From NCBI GenBank assembly GCA_003160635.1, contig PMLV01000275.1, positions 26,814-59,685 of the forward strand: a DNA stretch of 32,872 nt. The letters run 5' to 3'. Of the stretch, positions 16,861 to 24,988 are shown piece by piece. The notes under the pieces are model-generated. The model saw only the letters and a list, made by a program, of their open reading frames with translations. It had not been told where the DNA came from and did no database searches. Source of the DNA: Acidimicrobiaceae bacterium (GTDB lineage: Bacteria; Actinomycetota; Acidimicrobiia; Acidimicrobiales; RAAP-2). Made by a program: the position numbers and the translations under genes. The first letter of the stretch is position 1. Each line of letters opens with the position of its first letter.

Positions 16861-18240
16861 ATGGATCTTCCCGACAGCGGTTCTGCCTCGTCGGCCTCGC
16901 CGGGGACGATTGACGTCCTGCTGGCTGACGACAATTTGATCGTTCGTGAGGGCGTGCGGGCCCTGATCGCCCGGCACCCCGACCTCCGCGTCGTGGGGGT
17001 GGCGGCCGACTACGACGAGGTCATCGAAGGAGCCCAAGCCTGTTCCCCTCACGTCCTCGTGACCGACATCCGGATGCCCCCGTCGTTCAACCGCGAGGGT
17101 ATCGATGCCGCCAAGGAGGTACGGCACCGTCACCCGGGAACGGGCGTCGTCATCCTCTCGCAGTACGACGATCCGGAGTACGCCGTCTCCCTTCTGGCCG
17201 AGGGTTCGGCCGGCTACGGCTACCTCTTGAAGGATCACATCGCCGAAGGCGACCAGCTCGTCGACGCGATCCGGGCCGTGGCGACGGGTGGTACCGCTCT
17301 GGACCCTTCGATCGTGGAGGCCCTGTTGCGGCCCGTGACGACGAATGGCGGTCTCACGCCGGCCGAAGAGGCACTTCTGAGCATGGTGGCCGAGGGCAAG
17401 CCGATCAAGGCCATCGCGGTGGCTCGCCAGCTTCCGGCCGAGGCCATTGACGCTGAGGTCGAGGCGGTCTTCGTGAAACTCGCCGAGGGCGTTTCGGCCG
17501 GTACCCAAGGGGCCCTCCAGCGCCTACGCCTCCTGCACAAGGCGATCGTCGATCGTGAGGAGCAGGGGGAGACCCTCTCCCGCTTGCTTCCTGGCGGTCT
17601 GGCGGAAAAGCTTCGGCGTGATGGCAAGCACATTGGCGAGACGGAGCGTGTGGTGGTGACGGTACTCATGAGCGACATTCGCTCGTACTCGACCATCGCA
17701 GAGCATGCCGACCCCAGTCAGCTCGCAGGCCAGCTCAACGTGCATCGCGCCGCCATGAACGAGGCCATCCTCGGGGAGAACGGCACCGTGATGCAGTTCG
17801 TCGGCGACGCGGTGATGGCCGTGTTCGGGGCGCCCTTTGCCCAGGAAGACCATGCCGATCGCGCCGTGGCGGCCGCCTTGGCGATGCACGCCAAGCAGCA
17901 CGCCATCAACTCACGGTGGGAAGAAGAGGGACTACCCGCCTTCGGGTTGGGCCTGGGGCTGTCAACCGGTGAGGCGGCAGCGGCGCTCCTCGGGTCCGAG
18001 GAGCGTTTGGAGTACACATTGGTCGGTGACACGGTCAACATGTCACAGCGGCTCCAACAGTTGGCGGCGGCGGGTGAAACAGTGCTCTCGGAAGGAACCC
18101 TGAAAGCATTGCAGCAGGCGGTGACCACGGTGGCCCTGGATCCGCAGCTGGTGAAGGGACGGGACACGCCGGTCGTCTCGTTCAGATTGGTCGAAGAGCC
18201 GGACCCGAAGACGGTCATGGCGCCAAGCGAAAGGCTTTGA
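16861..18240 (+). CDS. Receiver domain-class III nucleotidyl cyclase fusion
   Basis: The 459-residue protein has three parts. Residues 17-140 form a NarL-type receiver with D23-D24, phospho-acceptor D69 in VTDIRMP and K124. Residues 164-208 align with a LuxR helix-turn-helix ([17 protein letters not shown]) but have lost its usual recognition pattern. Residues 262-445 form a class III cyclase catalytic domain with metal ligands D272 and D316, [12 protein letters not shown] with D390-T391, and transition-state N393 and R397. The usual substrate-selecting Lys before the second Asp is Q312, so ATP versus GTP use is uncertain. Phosphorylation probably controls cyclase activity. ATG 16861 has GGAG five bases upstream. 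The ABC ATPase starts one base after the stop, beginning a four-gene operon. Confidence 0.88.
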   Translation: MDLPDSGSASSASPGTIDVLLADDNLIVREGVRALIARHPDLRVVGVAADYDEVIEGAQACSPHVLVTDIRMPPSFNREGIDAAKEVRHRHPGTGVVILSQYDDPEYAVSLLAEGSAGYGYLLKDHIAEGDQLVDAIRAVATGGTALDPSIVEALLRPVTTNGGLTPAEEALLSMVAEGKPIKAIAVARQLPAEAIDAEVEAVFVKLAEGVSAGTQGALQRLRLLHKAIVDREEQGETLSRLLPGGLAEKLRRDGKHIGETERVVVTVLMSDIRSYSTIAEHADPSQLAGQLNVHRAAMNEAILGENGTVMQFVGDAVMAVFGAPFAQEDHADRAVAAALAMHAKQHAINSRWEEEGLPAFGLGLGLSTGEAAAALLGSEERLEYTLVGDTVNMSQRLQQLAAAGETVLSEGTLKALQQAVTTVALDPQLVKGRDTPVVSFRLVEEPDPKTVMAPSERL

Positions 18241-18241
18241 C

Positions 18242-18940
18242 ATGGATGCCCTGGTGGTCCAGAAGGTCCGAAAGACATTCGAGGCTGAGAACGCCCCTGT
18301 GCGCGCGCTGCGTGGCGTCGACCTCGTCGTGCCGTCGGGGGACTTCGTCGCCCTCATGGGACCGTCGGGTTGCGGGAAGTCGACGCTCTTGAACCTGGTG
18401 GCCGGGCTCGACGTGGCGGACGAGGGCACCATTACGGTGGCAGGCGAACCGGTGACGGGTCGCACCGAGGACGAACTGTCCCAGTTGCGCCGCAAGCACA
18501 TCGGCATCGTCTTCCAGTTCTTCAACCTGCTCGAGGGTATGACGGTGTTGGAGAACGTCGCCCTCCCGGCGGTCATAGCCGGCCGTAAGCGCCGTATGGC
18601 CGAGACACGGGCACGAGACCTGTTGGACCTCCTCGGCATCGGTGACAAGGCCTCGACGGTCCCGGGAATGCTCTCGGGTGGGCAGCGGCAACGACTCGCC
18701 ATCGCCCGCGCCCTGGCCAACGAGCCGACCCTCCTGTTGGCCGACGAGCCCACGGGCGCGCTCGATTCCGAGGGAGGGCAGGAAGTCATCGAGCTCCTGA
18801 GCCGCTTGCACAACGGCGGTCAGACCATCGTGCTGGTCACACATGATCCCGGGGTGGCAGCGGCGGCCGAGCGAGTAGTCCGCATGCGTGATGGGCGCAT
18901 CGTCGAAGAGAGCGCGGATCTCCCTGTCGGAGTGCTGTAG
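18242..18940 (+). CDS. ABC transporter ATP-binding protein (LolD/MacB type)
   Basis: This 232-residue ATPase energises an FtsX-type permease. It has Walker [10 protein letters not shown] (40-48), Q-loop Q92 in [13 protein letters not shown], signature LSGGQRQR (144-151), Walker [13 protein letters not shown] and switch H201. The segment [20 protein letters not shown] is typical of the LolD/MacB/FtsE-like group, whose transporters act by mechanotransmission rather than simple substrate passage. It has an AAGG seven bases before the ATG, starts one base after the cyclase stop, and is followed by the permease start two bases after its own stop. It is the only ATPase of this type in the window and may serve all three permeases. 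Confidence 0.93.
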   Translation: MDALVVQKVRKTFEAENAPVRALRGVDLVVPSGDFVALMGPSGCGKSTLLNLVAGLDVADEGTITVAGEPVTGRTEDELSQLRRKHIGIVFQFFNLLEGMTVLENVALPAVIAGRKRRMAETRARDLLDLLGIGDKASTVPGMLSGGQRQRLAIARALANEPTLLLADEPTGALDSEGGQEVIELLSRLHNGGQTIVLVTHDPGVAAAAERVVRMRDGRIVEESADLPVGVL

Positions 18941-18942
18941 CA

Positions 18943-21465
18943 GTGGTCCCGGCTGCCCTCCGGGTAGCCACGTACCGCTTCCGAGCGACCTTCGGCCGGA
19001 GGTGGGGTAGCTACGTTGCCCTCGTCCTCCTGATCGCCCTGGTGGGTGGCCTCGCCATGGGTGCCGTGGCGGCTGCCAGGCGTACACAGTCGTCATTTCC
19101 CATCTACCTGGCCAGTACCTACCCCCCCGACCTCCAAGGCATCACGTCGTTCGTGAATCAAATGCCGGGCGCGGCGGGACGGGGCTACAACGGGGCCCTC
19201 CTAGCCAAGATCGCGCGCCTTCCCCACGTGAGCCAGTTTTCCTTTTTCGCCGGCCTCAACGTCATCCCGCTGAGCCGCACCGGAGTGCCCGAGAGCCCCC
19301 AGGCCTATCCGGCAGAGGCCGGTGAGGCGGCGGGATTGGGCACCGTCGGGTTGAACGGATTAGGCGGGAGCGTCGTCGAAGGGCGCATGTTCAAGGCTGG
19401 CCGCACCGGCGAGTTCGTCGTGACAACGGCCATGGCCCGAATATTCCACTGGCGCATCGGAGAGGTCGTCTCGTTCGGCGCGTATACGAACGCGCAATCC
19501 GCGTCGCCGGAGTACGGAACGGCGCGCCTCGTTCCCCACACGCGTTTCGAGGGCACGTTGGTCGGGATCGTGATCCAGAGTCAAGCCGTCGTCGAGGACC
19601 AGGTCGATGTCCCGGGGAACGCGGATCTCCTTCTCTTCACCCCGGCCCGTACGAGACCATTGCTCAGCTGCTGCACGTACTACACCGGGGCTTCGGTCAA
19701 TGTGGCGGACGGTAGCCGAACCGTGCCGACGGTTGCCCGAGAGATACAGCACGTGCTCCCCGCTGGATTCAGCCCCTTCGCCGCCGATCCGGCAACTGCC
19801 CTAGACGCCAAGGCCGAACGGGCGATCAAGCCGGAATCGATAGCCCTCGGGGTGTTCGGAGGCATCGCCGCCCTGGCCGTCCTGCTCATCGCCGCGCAGC
19901 TGATCGGCCGCCAACTCCGGCTCGGCGCGGGCGACGTGGCCACCCTGCGGGCCCTCGGGGCGGGTCCCGCCATGGCGGTGAGCGATGCGTTCATCGGCAT
20001 CGTGGGCGCCGTCATCCTCGGTTCCGTGTTGGCCGTCGGCGTCGCCATCGGGCTGTCGCCGCTTTCCCCACTCGGTCCGGTTCGGTCCGTCTACCCGAAC
20101 CCGGGCGTCTCATTCGACTGGACGGTATTCGGATGCGGTATAGGCATCCTGGTCGCGGGCCTGACCGCTATGGCCCTTGTCCTGGCCTACCGGACCACGA
20201 CACTTCATGGCAATCTGCAAGACGGTCACGGGCCGGCCCGCCGCTCGCGGGTCGTCGGCGCGGCGATGTCGGTCGGCCTGCCCCCCACGGCGGTCGCGGG
20301 TTTTCGCTTTGCCCTGGAGCCGGGGGCCGGCCGTCACGCGGTCCCTGTCCGCTCGGCCATCCTCGGTACGACGTTGGCTGTGATCGTGGGTATCGCGACC
20401 GTGACCTTCGGGTCCAGTCTCAATACGCTGGTGTCGCACCCGGCGCTCTACGGGTGGAACTGGAATTACGAGCTCAGCGCGGGGCAAGGAGGCGTTGTGC
20501 CCGGAGCCCACATCACGAAGCTCCTCGACGCCGACCGTCACGTCGCGACGTGGTCGTCGATCGACTTCTCCACCTTGCGGATCGATGGCCAGCCCGAGCC
20601 CGTGATCGCAGAACGGTCACGGGCCGCCGTGGCGCCACCCATACTCTCGGGCCACAGTGTCGAGAGCAGTGATCAGATCGTCCTTGGGACCGTCACGCTC
20701 TCACAGCTACGCAAACAGGTCGGTGACACCGTGACGGTCAGCAACGGGGTTGCGGCTCCGAGGAGCCTGCGCATAGTGGGAACGGCGACGCTTCCCACCA
20801 TCGGCGGCGGGAATGAGCACCCGGAAATGGGGACGGGGGCGCTCGTTCCCAACCTTGTCCTTCCCTCGCATTCCAACGACGGCTACCAATTGGCGGGGGC
20901 GGCTCCGGGCCCGGACGCCGTCCTGGTGCGCCTCGAGCCGGGAAGCGGCTCCGCCGGCCTTCTCTCGCTGCGAAGAATTGCACAGGCCACGAGCACGCCG
21001 GCCGACTACGGGGTATCGGTGCTCTCCGTCCAGCGGCCGGCCGAAATCGTGAACTACCGGTCCATGGGTACGACGCCGGCCATACTGGGCGCGGCCCTTG
21101 CCGGGGGCGCCATGATCGCGCTCGGCCTCACCTTGGTGGCGTCTGTTCGGCGCCGTCAACGCGACTTGGCCCTCTTGAGAACACTCGGCTTCACCCGGCG
21201 GCAACTGGCGGTCACGGTCGCCTGGCAGGCCAGCATCGCCATCAGCATCGGGACCATTCTGGGCATCCCCCTGGGAATTGTGGTCGGCCGATCCCTGTGG
21301 GAGCTGTTCGCCCACGAGATCAGTGTGGTGCCATCACCGAGTGTCCCGGTGACCATTGTCGTCCTGATTGCCCTTGGCGCCGTTGTGGTTGGCAATGTGG
21401 TTGCCGCGCTCCCCGAGCGTATGGCGGCCCGAACATCGACTGCCCTCTTATTGCGGGCCGAATGA
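18943..21465 (+). CDS. FtsX/MacB-type ABC transporter permease (paralogue 2)
   Basis: This 840-residue permease has the same plan as the one at 10860: one N-terminal helix, an outer domain, three helices (about 300-425), a further helix near 470, a second outer domain and three C-terminal helices. SVRRRQRDLALLRTLGFTRR is the ATPase-coupling segment. C243-C244 in LLSCCTYY align with the Cys pair of paralogue 1. The gene directly follows its ATPase, so this is the cognate pair. The substrate is unknown; relatives move lipoproteins, peptides or antibiotics or act on cell-wall enzymes. No membrane-fusion or outer partner is visible, as expected for a one-membrane cell. The start is GTG 18943. The stop overlaps a possible start of the histidine kinase gene. 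Confidence 0.9.
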   Translation: MVPAALRVATYRFRATFGRRWGSYVALVLLIALVGGLAMGAVAAARRTQSSFPIYLASTYPPDLQGITSFVNQMPGAAGRGYNGALLAKIARLPHVSQFSFFAGLNVIPLSRTGVPESPQAYPAEAGEAAGLGTVGLNGLGGSVVEGRMFKAGRTGEFVVTTAMARIFHWRIGEVVSFGAYTNAQSASPEYGTARLVPHTRFEGTLVGIVIQSQAVVEDQVDVPGNADLLLFTPARTRPLLSCCTYYTGASVNVADGSRTVPTVAREIQHVLPAGFSPFAADPATALDAKAERAIKPESIALGVFGGIAALAVLLIAAQLIGRQLRLGAGDVATLRALGAGPAMAVSDAFIGIVGAVILGSVLAVGVAIGLSPLSPLGPVRSVYPNPGVSFDWTVFGCGIGILVAGLTAMALVLAYRTTTLHGNLQDGHGPARRSRVVGAAMSVGLPPTAVAGFRFALEPGAGRHAVPVRSAILGTTLAVIVGIATVTFGSSLNTLVSHPALYGWNWNYELSAGQGGVVPGAHITKLLDADRHVATWSSIDFSTLRIDGQPEPVIAERSRAAVAPPILSGHSVESSDQIVLGTVTLSQLRKQVGDTVTVSNGVAAPRSLRIVGTATLPTIGGGNEHPEMGTGALVPNLVLPSHSNDGYQLAGAAPGPDAVLVRLEPGSGSAGLLSLRRIAQATSTPADYGVSVLSVQRPAEIVNYRSMGTTPAILGAALAGGAMIALGLTLVASVRRRQRDLALLRTLGFTRRQLAVTVAWQASIAISIGTILGIPLGIVVGRSLWELFAHEISVVPSPSVPVTIVVLIALGAVVVGNVVAALPERMAARTSTALLLRAE

Positions 21466-21479
21466 GGAGTGCGGAGAAG

Positions 21480-23624
21480 ATGGACGTAGTCATGAACGAA
21501 ACCGTCGTCGAGATGGTCACGCCACAACCGAAGCCGTCATCGTCCCAGGTCGCACTGCACGTCTTGCTGTTCGTGGTCACGGTGGTCATCGTCGTCGTCG
21601 GTCTGCGAACTCGTGTCGCGAACGGCATGGCCGCGGTGAACGCGGTGGCGTTCGGACTGGCACTCGTATGGGCGATCACAGCCGTGGTTGCCAGCCATTT
21701 CTCCGACCGCCCCTCGGGCAGAGTGAGCCCATACCCGCTGCTGATCGCGGCGGACTCATTGCTCGCCGCCGTGGCGCTCGCCGCCGGTCGCCTGGCCCAG
21801 CACGAGAGCGTTCACTCGTACGGCGCAGCAAAGTCGGTTGCCACGATTACGGCGCTCTTGGTCACGGCCGTTTCGTTTCACCTTCTGCTGGCTCTCCCCG
21901 ACGGGCAGTTGTCCGGAACGGGGCGCCGGACGGTGGTTGTCGTTGTCTACGTGGCCGCTCTGGCGGCCGGCCTGTCTCTTGTCATCGGGAAGGACGTGTT
22001 CACGATCCTCGAGGGCGGCATCAGCTGGTCCATAGCCGCAGTGGGGGCGCTGCTTCCTCTCCGGCTCCGCTATGCGGGCGCGGTCGGGCACCATCGAGAG
22101 CGCCTGCAGTGGTTCGCCATCGGGGCGGTCCTCGCTGGTGCCGTCGCGTTGGTTGTCGCCGTGCTCCATGTGCTGATCAACTGGCCGCGCCCCTTGGGCG
22201 CGGTTGCCGCAGGTGGCACGGTGCTCGTGCCGCTGTCTCTCATGGCGGGCGAGTCTCGCCGACTCGCAACACAGAGTGGGCGGATGCTGGTCCGGTCGTT
22301 CACGGTGTTCGGTTTTGTGGCTCTGGTGTCGGCGATCTACCTGGTGGTCGTGCTCGGTTTGGGCCACAAGCCGAGCACGACGACTGATCGGACGACACTG
22401 GGGCTCTCGATGTTGGCGACCGGCATCGCCGCCGTTGTGTTCGTCCCGGCCCGAGAGCGGTTCGTGAGCTCGGCTACCCGATTTGTCTATGGCGCCAGGC
22501 AAGCGCCGGACGAAGTCCTCCGGACCTTCGGCAGTCGGTTGACGCGAGCCATACCGATGGACGAGCTCCTGCTGCAGTTGGCCGAATCGCTCCGCAAGAC
22601 CATGGGATTGGTGAGTGCCGAGGTGTATACCGGCATGGGCGAAGTCCTGGAGAGGGCGGTTTCGGTTCCCGATGCAGGCCCCCTGTCCATTGTGGTGACG
22701 AGCCGCGAGCGTCCCGTCGTCACCCGGGCTGGAGTGTCGGGCAGCGCGTGGGTATCGGTCTGGTTGCCGGCCCTTCTCGACGGCCGGGCCCAAGCCCAGC
22801 TCCGGGTGGCTCCGATCAGCCATGCCGGTGAGCTCCTCGGTCTGGTCGTCGTCGAAAGGGCGTCAGGCGACGACCTCTTCTCCGAGGATGACGATCGTGT
22901 GCTCACGGACCTGGCTCGACAGGTGGGACTGGCGTTTCACAACTCGCAACTCGACACGGCACTCCAGACCACCCTGGACGAGCTCCGGAAGCAAGCGGAT
23001 GCCTTGCGAGAATCCCGGGCACGTATCGTGGCCAGTGGCGACGCCGAGCGGCGGCGCGTCGAACGGAACCTGCACGATGGCGCACAACAGCACCTCGTGG
23101 CACTGGCCGTGAACCTGCGCCTTGCGCGCGATGTCATCGCAGATGATCCGGCCGCCGGCGCCGAAATGCTCGATGAGCTTGCAGGGGAAGTGCAGGAGAC
23201 AATTCAAGAGCTGCGAGAGCTCGCCCACGGCATCTACCCGCCGCTCCTCGTGGACAGCGGCCTGGTGGAGGCGCTGCGCGCCGCGGCCAATCGCAATCCG
23301 CTCTCGGTCGATGTCGTGGCCGAAGGTATCGGCCGTTATTCCTCAGAGACCGAAGCCGCCATCTACTTCTGCTGTTTGGAGGCGCTGCAGAACGCAGCCA
23401 AGCACGCCATCGACGCGCACGTGGAAGTGCGGTTGTGGGAAGAGTCGGGTGGGCTCCTTTTCTCGGTGAGCGACGATGGGCCCGGTTTCGACGTGGAAAA
23501 GGCACAGCGCGGGCACGGGTACATCAATATGGCCGACCGGCTGGGCGCCATCGGCGGTACGGTGCGGTGGGAGTCCTCGCCGGGCCATGGCGCCCGGGTC
23601 AACGGCTCGGTGCCGCTGATCTGA
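21480..23624 (+). CDS. NarL-type membrane histidine kinase with GAF-like domain
   Basis: The 714-residue kinase has a run of membrane helices over residues 25-325, a GAF-like region at about 345-490, then a dimerisation domain with phospho-acceptor H532 in ERRRVERNLHDGAQQHLVAL. The ATPase domain has EALQNAAKHA and SDDGPGFD. This is the HisKA_3 class that partners LuxR-type response regulators. The many helices suggest it senses a membrane or lipid-soluble signal, or the state of the neighbouring ABC transporter. ATG 21480 has GGAG and AGGAG just upstream. ATG 21462, overlapping the permease stop as ATGA, would add six residues and is also possible. It ends the plus-strand operon and faces two response-regulator genes. 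Confidence 0.9.
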   Translation: MDVVMNETVVEMVTPQPKPSSSQVALHVLLFVVTVVIVVVGLRTRVANGMAAVNAVAFGLALVWAITAVVASHFSDRPSGRVSPYPLLIAADSLLAAVALAAGRLAQHESVHSYGAAKSVATITALLVTAVSFHLLLALPDGQLSGTGRRTVVVVVYVAALAAGLSLVIGKDVFTILEGGISWSIAAVGALLPLRLRYAGAVGHHRERLQWFAIGAVLAGAVALVVAVLHVLINWPRPLGAVAAGGTVLVPLSLMAGESRRLATQSGRMLVRSFTVFGFVALVSAIYLVVVLGLGHKPSTTTDRTTLGLSMLATGIAAVVFVPARERFVSSATRFVYGARQAPDEVLRTFGSRLTRAIPMDELLLQLAESLRKTMGLVSAEVYTGMGEVLERAVSVPDAGPLSIVVTSRERPVVTRAGVSGSAWVSVWLPALLDGRAQAQLRVAPISHAGELLGLVVVERASGDDLFSEDDDRVLTDLARQVGLAFHNSQLDTALQTTLDELRKQADALRESRARIVASGDAERRRVERNLHDGAQQHLVALAVNLRLARDVIADDPAAGAEMLDELAGEVQETIQELRELAHGIYPPLLVDSGLVEALRAAANRNPLSVDVVAEGIGRYSSETEAAIYFCCLEALQNAAKHAIDAHVEVRLWEESGGLLFSVSDDGPGFDVEKAQRGHGYINMADRLGAIGGTVRWESSPGHGARVNGSVPLI

Positions 23625-23639
23625 TCCGATCAACGGTTC

Positions 23640-24032
23640 TCAGGTCGTGATGAATTCTCCCGAATCCCGCTCGGCCCACAACCGCTTGAGGATGTCGGCG
23701 CCAAGGTGCTCCTTGTTGATGTAGGCGCGGGCTCCGCTCGTTGCCGCCTCCGGAGGGAGATCGCCGACCTCGTAGGTGGAGCACAGGACCACCATCACTT
23801 CGGGGTGGGATGAGACGATCCGTCGGGTCGCCTCGATGCCGTTCATCTCCGGCATGTTGATGTCCATCAGGACCAATGCGGGTTGGAGCTCGTCGGCCAT
23901 GGCGATGGCCTCCGCCCCGCTCGCCGCTTCACCTGCGAGGTCGAACTCAGGCGAGCGTCGCAGGACGGCCTTCATGGCAGAACGAAAAGGTGCCTGGTCA
24001 TCCACCACGAGCACGGGGAGCGGGTCACTCAT
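23640..24032 (-). CDS. Stand-alone receiver-domain response regulator
   Basis: This 130-residue protein is only a receiver domain: acidic pair D11-D12 in LVVDDQ, phospho-acceptor D57 in LMDINMPEMNG, S85 in the switch position and K107 in YINKEHLG. No DNA-binding or output domain follows. Such proteins pass phosphate on or act by protein contact. It converges on the histidine kinase with 15 bases between stops and lies 63 bases downstream of the NarL-type regulator on the same strand. ATG 24032 matches the usual receiver start; a GTG at 24065 would add 11 residues. Confidence 0.87.
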   Translation of the reverse strand: MSDPLPVLVVDDQAPFRSAMKAVLRRSPEFDLAGEAASGAEAIAMADELQPALVLMDINMPEMNGIEATRRIVSSHPEVMVVLCSTYEVGDLPPEAATSGARAYINKEHLGADILKRLWAERDSGEFITT

Positions 24033-24095
24033 CGATCCATCATCGCATGCAGCTCCACCCGTCACGATGGTACTGGCACCCTCGAGCCAGTGGGG

Positions 24096-24770
24096 TCAGC
24101 CTCCCCCGGGATCGCTCAGGTACACCAAGACCGCCTTGACCCTTCGGTTGACTTCTTTTTCTTCGGTCAGTCCCAGTTTCGAGAAGATGGAGTTCGTGTG
24201 CTTCTCGACCGCACGCTCCGAGACCTGCAACGACGAGGCGATGGCGGCGTTGCTCTTTCCTTGCGCCATTTCTCCGAGGATTTCCGACTCACGGGGCGTC
24301 AACCACGAGAGGTCCGACGTGCGGCGGGTCGAGCGCGCTTGGATCAGCTCGTCGACCACCACGGGATCGATCATCGAGCCCGCTTGCGCCACGGTGTGGA
24401 TGGCCTGCGCCAGCTCGTTGACCCCGGCGACCCGTTCCTTGAGGAGATACGCCCTTCCGGCGGAGCCGGTTTCCAACAAGGCCAACGCATAGGCCGGCGC
24501 CGTGAACTGGCTGAGGACGACAACCCCGACCTGTGGCCGATGCTTCCGTAGCCACGATGCGGCCTGAATGCCCTCATCGGTACCCGTCGGCGGCATCCTG
24601 ATGTCGGTCACGACGACGTCAGGCTCTTCCTTCTGGATCAGATCGAGGAGCTCGGGCAGGTCGCAGGCGGTACCCACCAGCTCCAGGTCGTCTCGGGCGT
24701 CGATGATCCGGGAGATGCCCTCCCGGAGCAGCACATTGTCCTCGGCGAGCGCCACGCGGATGACAGCCAT
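24096..24770 (-). CDS. NarL/FixJ-type response regulator
   Basis: The 224-residue regulator has a receiver with D56 in VTDIRMPP and K111 in YLLKERV, and a C-terminal LuxR helix-turn-helix beginning LTPRESEILGEMAQGKSNAA and ending VEKHTNSIFSKLGL. Its receiver resembles that of the cyclase fusion, sharing DIRMPP plus an EGI turn, which suggests a common origin. It is the likely transcription output of the nearby kinase and could control the divergent permease genes. The ATG at 24770 places the receiver start as usual; no clear ribosome site is seen, and GTG at 24782 is possible. Confidence 0.88.
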   Translation of the reverse strand: MAVIRVALAEDNVLLREGISRIIDARDDLELVGTACDLPELLDLIQKEEPDVVVTDIRMPPTGTDEGIQAASWLRKHRPQVGVVVLSQFTAPAYALALLETGSAGRAYLLKERVAGVNELAQAIHTVAQAGSMIDPVVVDELIQARSTRRTSDLSWLTPRESEILGEMAQGKSNAAIASSLQVSERAVEKHTNSIFSKLGLTEEKEVNRRVKAVLVYLSDPGGG

Positions 24771-24988
24771 TTGAGGGATCACGGTAGCGCGAAGGGGCTG
24801 TGAGCACCGGCCAAAGCGAATTTTGAGGCCGGATGACCTGTAGTGCTGGTACCAGCCATCGGGTGGATGCTGCCACCCTTGGCCGGCGCGGGCCGGTTCC
24901 GGCGAGACTTCCCCGGTGGGGTGGTGGGACATCGAGGGTCCGCAGGTGCGCTGGCCGTGAGGGCTCCCAGACGCAGTGGAGCCTCCCC
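24771..24988. promoter_or_regulatory. Divergent promoter region with two inverted repeats
   Basis: The 218 bases separate the NarL-type regulator from the third permease and hold no convincing gene. CCGGCC at 24807-24812 pairs with GGCCGG at 24827-24832 across 14 bases. GGGTGG at 24861-24866 pairs with CCACCC at 24873-24878 across six bases. Either may bind a regulator or form mRNA structure. GGAG at 24979-24982 is the ribosome site for the GTG at 24989. Confidence 0.4.

Noticed and set aside
23625..23639. TGATC/GATCA repeat between the kinase and receiver genes
   Set aside because: The arms are five bases with one base between, which cannot form a stable hairpin and may be chance.
24833..24988. 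Open frame extending the third permease 52 codons upstream
   Set aside because: The paralogues start at the position equal to GTG 24989, which has a ribosome site; the upstream stretch resembles no protein and holds inverted repeats.
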